Positions 23,275 through 31,342 of a stretch of 39,130 nt of DNA are shown here, piece by piece. The stretch is from Deltaproteobacteria bacterium (GTDB lineage Bacteria; Desulfobacterota; Binatia; DP-6). The notes beneath the pieces are model-generated. The model ran no database searches. It saw nothing but the letters and a program-made list of their open reading frames with translations, and was not told where the DNA came from. Position numbers and translations under genes: made by a program. Positions within the stretch are counted from its first letter, which is position 1, and the number at the start of each line of letters is the position of its first letter. Location: assembly GCA_005879795.1 (NCBI GenBank), contig VBKJ01000137.1:1-39130 (forward strand), read 5' to 3'.

Positions 23275-24890
23275 TAGGTCCCCGTGAGCACGCACATCTC
23301 GTCGTCGGTGGTGACCCCGAAGGTGAGCGTGGTCGGATTGCCCGACCCGTCGCGCTTGACCGGCCGGGTGACGCCGTTGTCGTGCAGGCACTCGAAGTCG
23401 ACCCAGTCGCCGGGTACCAGCACGACGGGCGGCTCGAACGGCCGGCTCACGGGGTGCGACCAGTCGAAGTTCTCGTAGGCCTTGCTGCCGTCGGACCACC
23501 GGGCGGTGAAGCGGAGCCCGCGCTTGTGCATGTGGCCGGAGAGGCCGAGCAGGTAGATCGGCGTCGTGCCGCCGTTGGTGAAGCGCCCGGGCTGCACCTT
23601 CTGCGTGAAGGGCGGCACGCTGATCGTGAACATGTCGTTGAAGTCGGTGAGCGTCTTGGCGATGTGCTCGGGCGTGCCCGGGTAGGGGTAGACGTTCGTC
23701 CACACCTTCATCTGGATGGGCACGTCGAAGTTGTTCGCGTAGTGGGCGTTGAGGCCGACGTAGGTCCCGGCCCGCAGGAGGCGCGCGATGCCGGGCGCGT
23801 AGAGGTCGATGTAGTACGGGGCCTGCGGTGACCCGGAGAGCGAGTTGCCGAACATCGCGCCCGAGGTGCAGCCGGTGTCACCCGCCTTCCACACGCCGAC
23901 GGGCGGCGTGCCCTCCCTGTCCCACGGGAAGATCGCGAAGTGGTGCGTGCCAGGGTTCAGGAAGAACTCCCACTTGCCGACCGCGAGGTCGGTCGGGTTG
24001 GGGACCGCCATCCAGAGGCAGCCCTCCAGCTCCTCGCCGGGCGCGAGGGTCGGGCCGTCGAGCACGAGCTGGTAGCCGCCGGGCGGCGGCGGCGTGGGCG
24101 TGGTCGGCACGTAGTCGGGCTCCAGCAGGCAGGGCGCCGCCGCGACCACGCCCGTGCGCGGCGCGCCGGCGTCGATCCAGGCATCCACCAGGTCGATCTC
24201 GCTCTGCGTGAGGGCGAGGCCGACGAGCGGCATGCGCGCGCCCTCGCCGTCGGCGAGCGTGCCGTGGAGCTTCTGCGAGAGGAAGCTCTCGGCGGCGTGA
24301 CCCGGGAGGACGCGGAGCTTCCCCGCGGCGGCAGCGGCCGGGTTCGAGGCGGGCACACCGACCAGGCTCTCGTAGGAGCTGCCGGGGAGGAGGTCGAGGC
24401 TCGCCTGACCGAAGACGCCGTGGCAGCTCGTCACCGTGCAGCCCCGGAAGGCGAGCACGCGTTGCTCGATCACCGCGTAGGTGTCGTCGCCCCGCGTGCA
24501 GGAGGTGGAGATCTGGGCCCGCGTCGCGCTGAAGCGTCGCCGGTACCTCGAGCGCCCGAGGCGAAGCGCGCCGGTCATCGTCCCGCAGGTGGCCGCGTCG
24601 ACGGTGGCATTGAGACGGACCCGCGCGTTGTACTGGCCGCAGCCGCGCCAGTCGGCCCTGATGCGCGTGCCCCGCTTGGCCGCCCACACGTGCGCTTCCA
24701 CCGGCGCGCAGCCGCTGCGGATCGAGACCTGAGGCGTCTCGAGGATGACCGCGTCGGTTCCCGGGCGCCCGGATCCCAGGAGCGGGGACCCCGGCAGGAC
24801 GAAGCGCCCCGGCGCGCAGAGGGGTCTCACGGCGCTCGCAGCGGGCGAGGCGAGGAGCGCGATCAGCGGTAGCAAAACCCGGAGGGACAT
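23268..24890 (-). CDS. Exported cytochrome c / copper type II monooxygenase-like fusion
   Basis: 540 residues. Signal peptide 1-20 (LLPLIALLASPAASA). Residues about 25-140 form a Cys-containing beta module. Residues about 145-245 are a cytochrome c-like domain with C151-x4-C156-H157 and axial Met220 (ARMPLVG, then LTQSEIDLVDAWIDAGAP). Residues about 270-540 resemble the peptidylglycine/dopamine monooxygenase fold and keep all six copper ligands: H316-H317 (GTHHF), H383 (NAHYAN), H453-x-H455 (GHMHKRG) and Met532 (DEMCVLTGTYY). It would hydroxylate a C-H bond using copper and O2, with the haem domain perhaps donating electrons. AGGAGGT lies 7 nt before the ATG. Confidence 0.8.
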   Translation of the reverse strand: MSLRVLLPLIALLASPAASAVRPLCAPGRFVLPGSPLLGSGRPGTDAVILETPQVSIRSGCAPVEAHVWAAKRGTRIRADWRGCGQYNARVRLNATVDAATCGTMTGALRLGRSRYRRRFSATRAQISTSCTRGDDTYAVIEQRVLAFRGCTVTSCHGVFGQASLDLLPGSSYESLVGVPASNPAAAAAGKLRVLPGHAAESFLSQKLHGTLADGEGARMPLVGLALTQSEIDLVDAWIDAGAPRTGVVAAAPCLLEPDYVPTTPTPPPPGGYQLVLDGPTLAPGEELEGCLWMAVPNPTDLAVGKWEFFLNPGTHHFAIFPWDREGTPPVGVWKAGDTGCTSGAMFGNSLSGSPQAPYYIDLYAPGIARLLRAGTYVGLNAHYANNFDVPIQMKVWTNVYPYPGTPEHIAKTLTDFNDMFTISVPPFTQKVQPGRFTNGGTTPIYLLGLSGHMHKRGLRFTARWSDGSKAYENFDWSHPVSRPFEPPVVLVPGDWVDFECLHDNGVTRPVKRDGSGNPTTLTFGVTTDDEMCVLTGTYY

Positions 24891-24903
24891 GGTGCCACCT
24901 CCT

Positions 24904-24920
24904 CGCCCGCGGAGCGGGCG
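24904..24920 (-). terminator. Tight hairpin between the unknown gene and the monooxygenase gene
   Basis: CGCCCGC / GCGGGCG with a 3-nt loop, directly after the TAG of the upstream gene and just before the AGGAGGT of the next. There is no T tract; it may be an attenuator or a stabilising stem. Confidence 0.4.
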
Positions 24921-25496
24921 CTACCCGACCAGCCACTCGAGCAGTGAGCGGATCTCCTTCTCGCCGAAAGGAGGCGGTGGCGCCTCGCCCTCGGCTCCCT
25001 TGCGTATCCAGCTCCCGTCCTCGCGGAGCAGGAGGTCGTACCAGTCCGCACCGGCAGGGTCGGCCGGATCGTATTGAATGACCGACGCCGTCGCGAGCGC
25101 CCCCACCGGCACCGGCCGCCCGCCCAGGTTGACGAGCGGGCTCACCACCACCTCGAGGCGGCGGTCGAGGAACTTGAGGACGAGCCGCGCACCGTCCGGG
25201 ACCTCGATCCCCCCCAGGTTCTTCGGGTTCAGGATCCTCTCGATCACGAGGAGCGGGGTCCCCGCCTCCTTGTTGACCGCCGCGGTCAAGGTCTCGAGGC
25301 TCCGGAAGAGCGCCTTCACGTGCTGGGCACGGAGCGCGAAGCGCTCCTTCTCGCGGTTGCCGCGGCGGCCGGGGACTGGGGAGGCGTGGGCGCGGTCGAG
25401 GGCCCGCTCGGCCATCTCCTTCGTCCACTCCCGCAACGCCGGGGAGCGAGCCGGCTCCGCGGCGCCCGCCTTCTGGCTGCGCGGCGCCTCGTGCAC
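24921..25496 (-). CDS. Conserved-looking protein of unknown function
   Basis: 191 residues if started at GTG 25496, which lies 6 nt after a TACTTT -10 box (leaderless). ATG 25415 gives 164 residues and is the alternative. The N-terminus is charged and helical (EWTKEMAERALDRAHA). The middle and C-terminus are beta-rich (ARLVLKFLDRRLEVVVSPLVNLGGRPVPVG, IQYDPADPAGADWYDLLLREDGSWIRKG) and end in FGEKEIRSLLEWLVG. No signal peptide or membrane segment, and no family recognised. Its position between the DUF1302 genes and the cytochrome/monooxygenase gene on the same strand suggests a shared pathway, but this is only context. Confidence 0.6.
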   Translation of the reverse strand: MHEAPRSQKAGAAEPARSPALREWTKEMAERALDRAHASPVPGRRGNREKERFALRAQHVKALFRSLETLTAAVNKEAGTPLLVIERILNPKNLGGIEVPDGARLVLKFLDRRLEVVVSPLVNLGGRPVPVGALATASVIQYDPADPAGADWYDLLLREDGSWIRKGAEGEAPPPPFGEKEIRSLLEWLVG

Positions 25497-25532
25497 GAAA
25501 GCAAAGTACGGGAGGCCGCTGCGGCGTGTCAA
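25497..25532 (-). promoter_or_regulatory. Leaderless-type promoter of the unknown gene
   Basis: TTGACA (25532-25527), an 18-bp spacer, TACTTT (25508-25503), 6 nt, GTG at 25496. The predicted transcription start falls on the GTG. Confidence 0.55.
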
Positions 25533-25588
25533 GGCGAAGGCCCTGCCCGGCCGCGACGCTCGTACGGGGACGAGCCCGGCGAGCCCCT

Positions 25589-27484
25589 TCAGTTGAGCTG
25601 CGCCTGGACCTTGAGCTGCAGGATGTCGTGCCCCCGGAACGTGGCCAATCCGGCCCGCCGCGAGCCTTCGATGGCGACGTAGCTGGCGGCCAGGAGGACG
25701 TTGTCGGTCAGGCGGTAGACCACCGACGGCGCGAAGCCGAAGATGCCGCTCACATCGAGGATGGCCACGACGCGCGGCTCGAGCCTGCCGTGCAGGTAGT
25801 CGGTCTGGAGCGCGATCTGCATGAACTGGTTGTCGAACTTGTACTGGTCCTCGAAGCCCTTCGTGTTGGCCTTCTGGCAGGTGATGAAGAACTTGCCGTT
25901 GGGTCCGGGCTTGTCGCAGTCGGGGGTGCCCGGGATGCGTCCGAGCACGGTCGCCGGCTTCCCCGGCTTCTGCTCGCCCAGGTAGCGGAAGTCCATTCCG
26001 CGCCGCTCGAGGAGGTTCCACTGCCCGTGCCAGGCGGTCACCAGGACGAAGGAGTTCGTCGGGTTGAGGGGGCGGAAGAAGAAGAAGGTGTCGTAGCCGA
26101 TCACCCAGCGCAGGTAGTCGGTCTTCGGGATCGTGTTGACGATCGGGCTCCCGTCGGGGTTCCTCGCGGTCGGCACCTGCCCGCGGGGGTTCAGGTTCTT
26201 CTCCGGGATGAAGGCGAGCTCGTCGATGAAGGCCTCCGCCTCGGTGCGGATCACGCCGCGCACCGTCGGTGAGAACCAGCTCGCGGAGACGCCCGCGACC
26301 GACTCCAGGCGCCGCTCGAGGATGGTGACCAGCGCGAGGGCCTTCGAGCACGGCCGCCCGGACGGCGTGAACCCCGCCTTGCTGCACACCGGCACGCGGA
26401 AGCCCCGATCGTCGATCTGGATCGGGACGATGCCGTTCGGGTTGCTCGCGCTCCGCGTGTTGTTCAGGCCGCCCGGGGTCGACAGCAGGGGGACGGGCGC
26501 CTGATTGAAGGTCCGGTAGAACCACCCCTGGAGCGTGTACTCCCGGAGGAGGAGGCTCTGCAGCCTCACCCCCCAGCGGGTGTTCGCCCAGCTCATGGCG
26601 GGCTGATGGCTCACGAGGTCCAGGTGCAGCAGCTTCCCGATCGCCGGCCCGCCGAGGGCGGTCACCTGGTTCTGCGGATCCGGGACGTCCGGGTTGAAGG
26701 GGCTCACCCCGGCCGTGATCGGATCGGTCGGCACGGTGGTGTCGACGACGCCCGGAATGACGTACGTGTCCAGGAAGCCGCTCGAGAGCGAGCCCCAGTC
26801 GTCGAACATCTTCACGGTGTTGCGGAGCGCCCAGGCCGGGATGCGGGCCTCCTCGAGATCCTGGATGAGGCCAGGGACGCCGAGGGTCAGGTCGAAGAGG
26901 TTGGTCACGTCGAGCAGCGCGATGTCGTCCGACTCGCCCCACGAGATCGCCTGCCGCCCCACGCGCGTGAACAGCCGGCCCTTGGTGTAGTCGAGGTAGA
27001 GCTCGTTGATCCGGTTGCGGCTCGCGTAGATGTGGCGCGGGTTCTTGTTCTGGTCGTTGAAGACGAAGGAGTCCTTGTTCACCTTGTCGGTCTCTGCGAA
27101 GCGCGCCTTGTACGCCTTGCGCGCGTCGTTCCACTCGGGGTCGAGGTAGTCGTAGAGCCCGTCGTAGAAGCCCCACCACGCGAAGCGGAACTTGAACTCA
27201 TCGGGGGAGAGGAGCGAGAGACCCGGAACGTTGTCCGTCCAGTGCATGTAGTCGGTGAGCCGCGCGTCGAACTCGGGGTTGTAGAAGTTCCGGTGCTGCG
27301 CCAGGTCGCCGATCTTGTAGCGCGTCGGCTGGTCCTTCTCGGCGTCGTCCATCATGATGCCGAGCTGGGAGTAGACGCGCGCCCGGAGGTCGAAGTTGCG
27401 GTTGCCTCCCAGAAAGTAAGACTGCGCCGACGATCCGACCCCGAGGACGAGGCCGAGCACCAGCCAACCTGTCCAGGTCCGCAT
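25589..27484 (-). CDS. DUF1302-like outer-membrane protein, copy 1
   Basis: 631 residues. Signal peptide about 1-22 (MRTWTGWLVLGLVLGVGSSAQS). The mature protein is beta-rich and aromatic, with GRLFTRVGRQAISWGESDDIALLDVTNLFDLTLGVPG, the pattern expected of DUF1302-type barrels that are often linked to uptake or handling of hydrophobic compounds. It is close to full-length identical in layout to the protein at 27801-29702, with most residues unchanged. It ends in QLKVQAQLN rather than a terminal Phe. Two conserved Cys pairs (VPVCSKAGFTPSGRPCSK and DCDKPG...TCQ) could form disulfides. It was probably made by tandem duplication. No DUF1329 partner gene is seen. Confidence 0.7.
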   Translation of the reverse strand: MRTWTGWLVLGLVLGVGSSAQSYFLGGNRNFDLRARVYSQLGIMMDDAEKDQPTRYKIGDLAQHRNFYNPEFDARLTDYMHWTDNVPGLSLLSPDEFKFRFAWWGFYDGLYDYLDPEWNDARKAYKARFAETDKVNKDSFVFNDQNKNPRHIYASRNRINELYLDYTKGRLFTRVGRQAISWGESDDIALLDVTNLFDLTLGVPGLIQDLEEARIPAWALRNTVKMFDDWGSLSSGFLDTYVIPGVVDTTVPTDPITAGVSPFNPDVPDPQNQVTALGGPAIGKLLHLDLVSHQPAMSWANTRWGVRLQSLLLREYTLQGWFYRTFNQAPVPLLSTPGGLNNTRSASNPNGIVPIQIDDRGFRVPVCSKAGFTPSGRPCSKALALVTILERRLESVAGVSASWFSPTVRGVIRTEAEAFIDELAFIPEKNLNPRGQVPTARNPDGSPIVNTIPKTDYLRWVIGYDTFFFFRPLNPTNSFVLVTAWHGQWNLLERRGMDFRYLGEQKPGKPATVLGRIPGTPDCDKPGPNGKFFITCQKANTKGFEDQYKFDNQFMQIALQTDYLHGRLEPRVVAILDVSGIFGFAPSVVYRLTDNVLLAASYVAIEGSRRAGLATFRGHDILQLKVQAQLN

Positions 27485-27520
27485 GGCGGGCCCTATCGAA
27501 GACTCCGCTGCGCTTGTCAA
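27485..27520 (-). promoter_or_regulatory. Promoter and candidate operator of DUF1302 copy 1
   Basis: TTGACA (27520-27515), a 17-bp spacer, GATAGG (27497-27492), 7 nt, ATG at 27484. The -35 box sits inside the palindrome GCTTG-A-CAAGC, also present with one change at copy 2. A repressor bound there would block the -35; the nearby TetR protein is the natural candidate. Confidence 0.5.
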
Positions 27521-27800
27521 GCTTGGAGCGAGTGGGCGCGCTGGTCACCCGCTGCCGCAGCGTGTCGACGGAGCGAGCAGACGGGCCCCGAGTCCGACCT
27601 TCCGGGACCATCGCTTCCCATGAAGCAGAGCCCCGGAATGCCGTACCGCGCGCCGTCCCCATCCCGTCCTGCCCCCGCGCCACCCGCCGGGCCGGTGGGT
27701 TAGGAACCCTCTCCCGCCGGCCAGGTCAGCCACTGTGGTGTCCGCGAGGATGAGGGGCCGAGGCCATCCCTCCGGCTCGAGGGGCACGCGCCCGACGGAT
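27521..27800 (-). other. Intergenic relic of the tetR 3' end between the DUF1302 copies
   Basis: The sequence GTCGACACGCTGCG (27569-27556, minus strand) is identical to the last codons of tetR (29788-29775) and lies at the same distance (71-72 nt) from the DUF1302 start. This shows that the duplicated segment included the tetR tail. The remaining DNA from 27570 to 27800 shows no gene, no clear further tetR similarity and no strong hairpin. Confidence 0.55.
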
Positions 27801-29702
27801 TCAGTTGAGCTGCGCCGTGACTCTCAGCTGCAGGATGTCGTGGCCACGGAACGCGCCGAATCCCGCCCGCCGCGAGCTCTCGATGGCGACGTAGGTCGCG
27901 CTCAGGAGGACGTTGTCCGTCAGGCGGTAGATCACCGACGGATTGAAGGCGAACATGCCGCTCACGTCGAGGAGCGCCACGATGCGCGGCTCGAGGAGGC
28001 CGTGCATGTAGTCGGTCTGGAGCGCGACCTGCAGGAACTGGTTATCGATCGTGTAGAGGTCCTCGAAGTTCTTCGGGTTCACCGTCTGGCACGTGAGCCC
28101 GAACTTGCCGTTGGCCCCGGGCTTGTCGCAGTCCGGGGTGCCCGGGATGCGTCCGAGCACCGTCGCCGGCTTCCCCGGCTTCTGCAGGCCGGCGTAGCGG
28201 AAGTCCATCCCGCGCCGCTCGAGGATGTTCCACTGGCCGTGCCAAGCGGTCACGAGGGTGAAGGAGTTCGTCGGGTTGAGCGGGCGGAAGAAGAAGAAGC
28301 GGTCGTAGCCGATCACCCAGCGCAGGAAGTCGGTCTTCGGGATCGTGTTGATGATCGGTCTCCCGTCCGGGTTCTTCCCGAAAATCGGCACCTGCCCGCG
28401 GGGGTTCAGGTTCTTCTCCGGGATGAAGCCGAGCTCGTCGACGAAGGCCTCCGTCTCGAGGCGGATGACGCCGTCCACCCGCGGGCTGAACCAGCTCGCG
28501 GAGACGCCGGCGACCGACTCGAGGCGCCGCTCGAGGGTCACGACGGTCGCGAGGGCCTTCGAGCACGGCCGCCCGGACGGCGTGAACCCGGCCTTGCTGC
28601 ACACCGGCACGCGGAAGCCCCGGTCGTCGATCTGGACGGGGGTGATGCCGTGCGGATTGCTTGCGCTCTTCAAAATGTTGAGGCCGCCCGGCGACGAGAG
28701 CAACGGGACGGGCGCTTCGTTGAACGTCCGGTAGAACCACCCCTGCAAGGTGTAATCGCGCAGGAGCACACCTTCGAGCCGGGCTCCCCAGCGGGTGTTC
28801 GCCCACGTCATCGCCGGCTGATGGCTCACGAGGTCCAGGTGGAGCAGCTTCCCGACCGCCGGGCCGCCGACCGCGGTTATCTGGTTCTGCGGATCCTGGA
28901 CGTCCGGATTGAAGGGGCTGACGCCCGCCGTGATCGGATCGATCGGCACGGTCGTGTCGACCACGCCGGGTACGACGTAGGCGTCGGCGAAGATGCTCGA
29001 CAGCGGGCCCATCGTCTCGGCCACCTTCACCGTGTTGCGGAACGCCCACACGGGGATGCGCGCCTCGTCGAGGTCCTGCATCAGGCCCGGCACGCCGAGG
29101 GTCAGGTCGAAGAGGTTGGTCACGTCGAGGAGCGCGATGTCGTCCGACTCGCCCCACGCGATCGCCTGCCGGCCCGCCCGCATGAAGACCCGCCCCTTGC
29201 TGTAGTCGAAGTAGAGCTCGTTGATGCGGTTGCGGCTCGCGTAGATGTGGCGCGGGTTCTTGTTCTGGTCGTTGAAGACGAAGGAGTCCTTGTTGACCTT
29301 GTCGGTCTCTGCGAAGCGCGCCTTGTACGCCTTGCGCGCGTCGTTCCACTCGGGGTCGAGGTAGTCGTAGAGCCCGTCGTAGAAACCCCACCACGCGAAG
29401 CGGAACTTGAACTCCTCGGGGGAGAGCAGCGAGAGGCCCGGGACGCGATCCGTCCAGCGCATGTAGTCGGTGAGCCGCGCGTCGAACTCGGGATTGTAGA
29501 AGTTCCGGTGCTGCGCCAGGTCGCCGAAGCTGTAGCGCGTCGGCTGGTCCTTCTCGGCGTCGTCCATCATGATGCCGAGCTGCGAGTAGACACGCGCGCG
29601 GATGTCGAAGTTCCGCCCCTTGTCCAGAAAGTAAGCCTGCGCGGTCGATCCGGCCCCGAGGACGGCGAGGCCGAGCACCAGCCAACGGGACCAGGTCCGC
29701 AT
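27801..29702 (-). CDS. DUF1302-like outer-membrane protein, copy 2
   Basis: 633 residues, with a signal peptide of about 23 residues (MRTWSRWLVLGLAVLGAGSTAQA). It aligns throughout with copy 1 (25589-27484), sharing long blocks such as LTLGVPGL.QDL, WWGFYDGLYDYLDPEWNDAR and GRIPGTPDCDKPG. Differences cluster in loops: FGKNPDGRPI against TARNPDGSPI, and ILKSASNPHG against NTRSASNPNG. Such loop divergence fits two porin-like proteins with different ligands. This copy is adjacent to tetR and likely keeps the ancestral arrangement. As in copy 1, there is no C-terminal Phe. The family name rests on pattern and architecture. Confidence 0.7.
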   Translation of the reverse strand: MRTWSRWLVLGLAVLGAGSTAQAYFLDKGRNFDIRARVYSQLGIMMDDAEKDQPTRYSFGDLAQHRNFYNPEFDARLTDYMRWTDRVPGLSLLSPEEFKFRFAWWGFYDGLYDYLDPEWNDARKAYKARFAETDKVNKDSFVFNDQNKNPRHIYASRNRINELYFDYSKGRVFMRAGRQAIAWGESDDIALLDVTNLFDLTLGVPGLMQDLDEARIPVWAFRNTVKVAETMGPLSSIFADAYVVPGVVDTTVPIDPITAGVSPFNPDVQDPQNQITAVGGPAVGKLLHLDLVSHQPAMTWANTRWGARLEGVLLRDYTLQGWFYRTFNEAPVPLLSSPGGLNILKSASNPHGITPVQIDDRGFRVPVCSKAGFTPSGRPCSKALATVVTLERRLESVAGVSASWFSPRVDGVIRLETEAFVDELGFIPEKNLNPRGQVPIFGKNPDGRPIINTIPKTDFLRWVIGYDRFFFFRPLNPTNSFTLVTAWHGQWNILERRGMDFRYAGLQKPGKPATVLGRIPGTPDCDKPGANGKFGLTCQTVNPKNFEDLYTIDNQFLQVALQTDYMHGLLEPRIVALLDVSGMFAFNPSVIYRLTDNVLLSATYVAIESSRRAGFGAFRGHDILQLRVTAQLN

Positions 29703-29739
29703 GGCGGCGCCTATCGAATGATTCCAAAGCCCTTGTCAA
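29703..29739 (-). promoter_or_regulatory. Promoter and candidate operator of DUF1302 copy 2
   Basis: TTGACA (29739-29734), an 18-bp spacer, GATAGG (29715-29710), 7 nt, ATG at 29702. The -35 box lies within CAAAGC-N9-GCTTTG, a perfect 6-bp inverted repeat, and within the shared core CTTGACAAG. It lies directly downstream of the tetR stop. Confidence 0.5.
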
Positions 29740-29767
29740 GCTTTGGTGCCCGCCCCGGAGCCGGCGA

Positions 29768-30346
29768 CTAACGGCGCAGCGTGTCGACCAGGGTGGCCTT
29801 CAGATGCTGGAGGAGGGTCTCGGAGCTGCCCGGGGCGTCGCTGCCGAGAAAGCCCTGCACGAGGACGCCGTAGAGGGCCGTCATGATGAGTCGAGCGTCC
29901 AGGTCAGGCTTCACGGTCGGGCGAAATACCCCCTTTTGGCGACCGCTGTCGAGGATGTCGGCGAGGAGGTTCCGATACACCCGCTGCAGCTCGTACATGT
30001 GCCCGACCACGTCGTCGGGATGCTTCTCGTCCCGCAGGATGAGGCTCACCACGAACTTGACCGAGTAGATGTTCTCGGAGACGAACGCGTAGTAGGCGTC
30101 GATCAGCTTCTTGATCTGATCGGTCTCGGAGAGGCCCTCGAGGTCGTCGAGCACGTTCACGACGTAGGGCTCGAGCGTGCGCTGGAGGGCGGTCCGGAAG
30201 AGCTTCTCCTTGTTCTCGAAGTGCCAGAAGATGAGCGCCTTCGAGACCTGGGCCTCCTTCGCGACCTGCGAGAGGGACGTGTTCGAGTAGCCGTGGGTCG
30301 AGAACAGGCGGGTCGCCGTCTCGAGGATCTTCTCCCGGGTGTCCAC
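29768..30346 (-). CDS. TetR/AcrR family transcriptional regulator
   Basis: 192 residues. The N-terminal helix-turn-helix is typical: TREKILETATRLFSTHGYSNTSLSQVAKEAQVSKALIFWHFENKEKLF. The C-terminal ligand domain is unassigned (residues about 60-190). It lies immediately upstream of DUF1302 copy 2 on the same strand, and the palindromes over both DUF1302 promoters are probable targets. GTG 30346 is chosen because a TTGACA-N18-CAGCCT promoter ends 9 nt before it. TTG 30385 (13 residues longer, with GGAG about 9 nt upstream) is the alternative. The 3' tip of this gene is duplicated between the DUF1302 copies. Confidence 0.88.
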   Translation of the reverse strand: MDTREKILETATRLFSTHGYSNTSLSQVAKEAQVSKALIFWHFENKEKLFRTALQRTLEPYVVNVLDDLEGLSETDQIKKLIDAYYAFVSENIYSVKFVVSLILRDEKHPDDVVGHMYELQRVYRNLLADILDSGRQKGVFRPTVKPDLDARLIMTALYGVLVQGFLGSDAPGSSETLLQHLKATLVDTLRR

Positions 30347-30385
30347 CGCCCGGCCAGGCTGCCCCAACCCCGCGCGGCCTGTCAA
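30347..30385 (-). promoter_or_regulatory. Possible leaderless-type promoter of tetR
   Basis: TTGACA (30385-30380), an 18-bp spacer, CAGCCT (30361-30356), 9 nt, GTG at 30346. It overlaps a possible TTG start, so only one of the two readings can be right. Confidence 0.4.
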
Positions 30386-30401
30386 TTGCGTCCGCTCCAG
30401 C

Positions 30402-31055
30402 TCACGCCCAGCGCGGGGCCGAGCGCCGCTCGCGCAGCGCGGGGCCCAGCGCCATGCCGGCCACGAAGCCGCCGATGTGGGCCCAGAAGGCGACCCCCCC
30501 CACGGCCGCGCGGCTGCCGAGGGTCGCCACCCCGGACATGAGCTGCCACAGGAACCAGATGAGCAGGAAGAAGACCGCCGGGATCTCGACCACCTGCAGG
30601 AAGAGGAAGATCGGCACCAGGGTCACGACGCGCGCGGTGGGAAAGAAGAGGAAGTAGGCCCCCGACACCCCGGCGATCGCCCCGCTCGCGCCCACCATGG
30701 GGACGTTCGAGCCGGGGCTCGAGAGGGCCTGGGTCGCGCCGGCCGCGGCGCCGCACAGGAGGTAGAAGAGGAGGTAGCGCAGGTGTCCGAGCCGGTCCTC
30801 GACGTTGTCCCCGAAGATATAGAGGTAGAGCATGTTGCCGAGGACATGGAGCCAGCCCCCGTGGAGGAACATGCTGGTGAGGAGCGTCTCGACCGCAAAG
30901 TTGCTCGGCACCAGGCCCCAGTGCTTGATGAGCAGCTCGGCCTGCCGGCCGCCGAGCGACACCTCGTAGCAGAACACGAGCACGTTGGCCGCGATGACGG
31001 CGTAGTTGACGATCGGGACCCGGGCGGACGGGATGGTGTCGCGGAGCGGGATCAT
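30402..31055 (-). CDS. Rhomboid family intramembrane serine protease
   Basis: 217 residues with six to seven membrane segments. The catalytic Ser124 lies in GASGAIAGV, and the partner His193 in FWAHIGGFVAGMALG; the LHGGWLHVLGNMLYLYIFGDNVED loop (about 65-87) is the conserved oxyanion-region HxxxN motif. It cleaves membrane proteins within the bilayer. No cytoplasmic accessory domain. The start ATG lies in a 68-bp gap divergent from the PGPGW gene. The stop is 16 nt before the possible TTG start of tetR, so read-through into tetR is possible. Confidence 0.93.
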   Translation of the reverse strand: MIPLRDTIPSARVPIVNYAVIAANVLVFCYEVSLGGRQAELLIKHWGLVPSNFAVETLLTSMFLHGGWLHVLGNMLYLYIFGDNVEDRLGHLRYLLFYLLCGAAAGATQALSSPGSNVPMVGASGAIAGVSGAYFLFFPTARVVTLVPIFLFLQVVEIPAVFFLLIWFLWQLMSGVATLGSRAAVGGVAFWAHIGGFVAGMALGPALRERRSAPRWA

Positions 31056-31066
31056 GCCGCCGGCCC

Positions 31067-31113
31067 ACCATGCCCGGCCGGTGGTGGCGCCACAATGCCC
31101 CGCGGGCTAGACT
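31067..31113. promoter_or_regulatory. Divergent promoter region, rhomboid / PGPGW
   Basis: The perfect palindrome GTGGCGCCAC (31084-31093) covers the -35 positions on both sides. Plus side: TAGACT at 31108-31113, 10 nt before ATG 31124. Minus side: TTGTGG (31095-31090), 17 bp, CATGGT (31072-31067), 11 nt before ATG 31055. Both matches are weak to moderate. Confidence 0.35.
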
Positions 31114-31123
31114 GCCGCCCCCT

Positions 31124-31342
31124 ATGCTCCGGCACACCATCCGCGCGAGCCGGATCGTGCTCGGCCTGGCACTCGTGATCCTGGGCGTGGTCCTCGCGCT
31201 GCCGGGTGTCCCGGGGCCCGGGCTGCTCGTCATCTTCGTGGGGCTCACCGTGCTCGGCGGCGAGTTCGAGTGGGCGCGGCGGCTGCGCGACCGCCTGCAG
31301 GGGCTGCTCCGCCGCGCCAGCGGGAGGGTCGATGTCCAATAG
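31124..31342 (+). CDS. Small PGPGW-type membrane protein
   Basis: 72 residues. One or two hydrophobic segments surround the family signature PGVPGPGLLVIFVGLTVLGGEFEWARRLRD, as in the PGPGW putative transmembrane family. The N-terminal helix is RIVLGLALVILGVVLALPG. Inner-membrane, function unknown. The stop overlaps the next gene's start by 11 nt, so the zinc-ribbon protein and riboflavin synthase are probably in the same transcript. Confidence 0.75.
   Translation: MLRHTIRASRIVLGLALVILGVVLALPGVPGPGLLVIFVGLTVLGGEFEWARRLRDRLQGLLRRASGRVDVQ

Noticed and set aside
27545-27683. Degenerate tetR pseudogene between the DUF1302 genes
   Set aside because: Only the last 14 nt of tetR can be recognised; the rest shows no similarity, so it is recorded as a duplication scar rather than a pseudogene.
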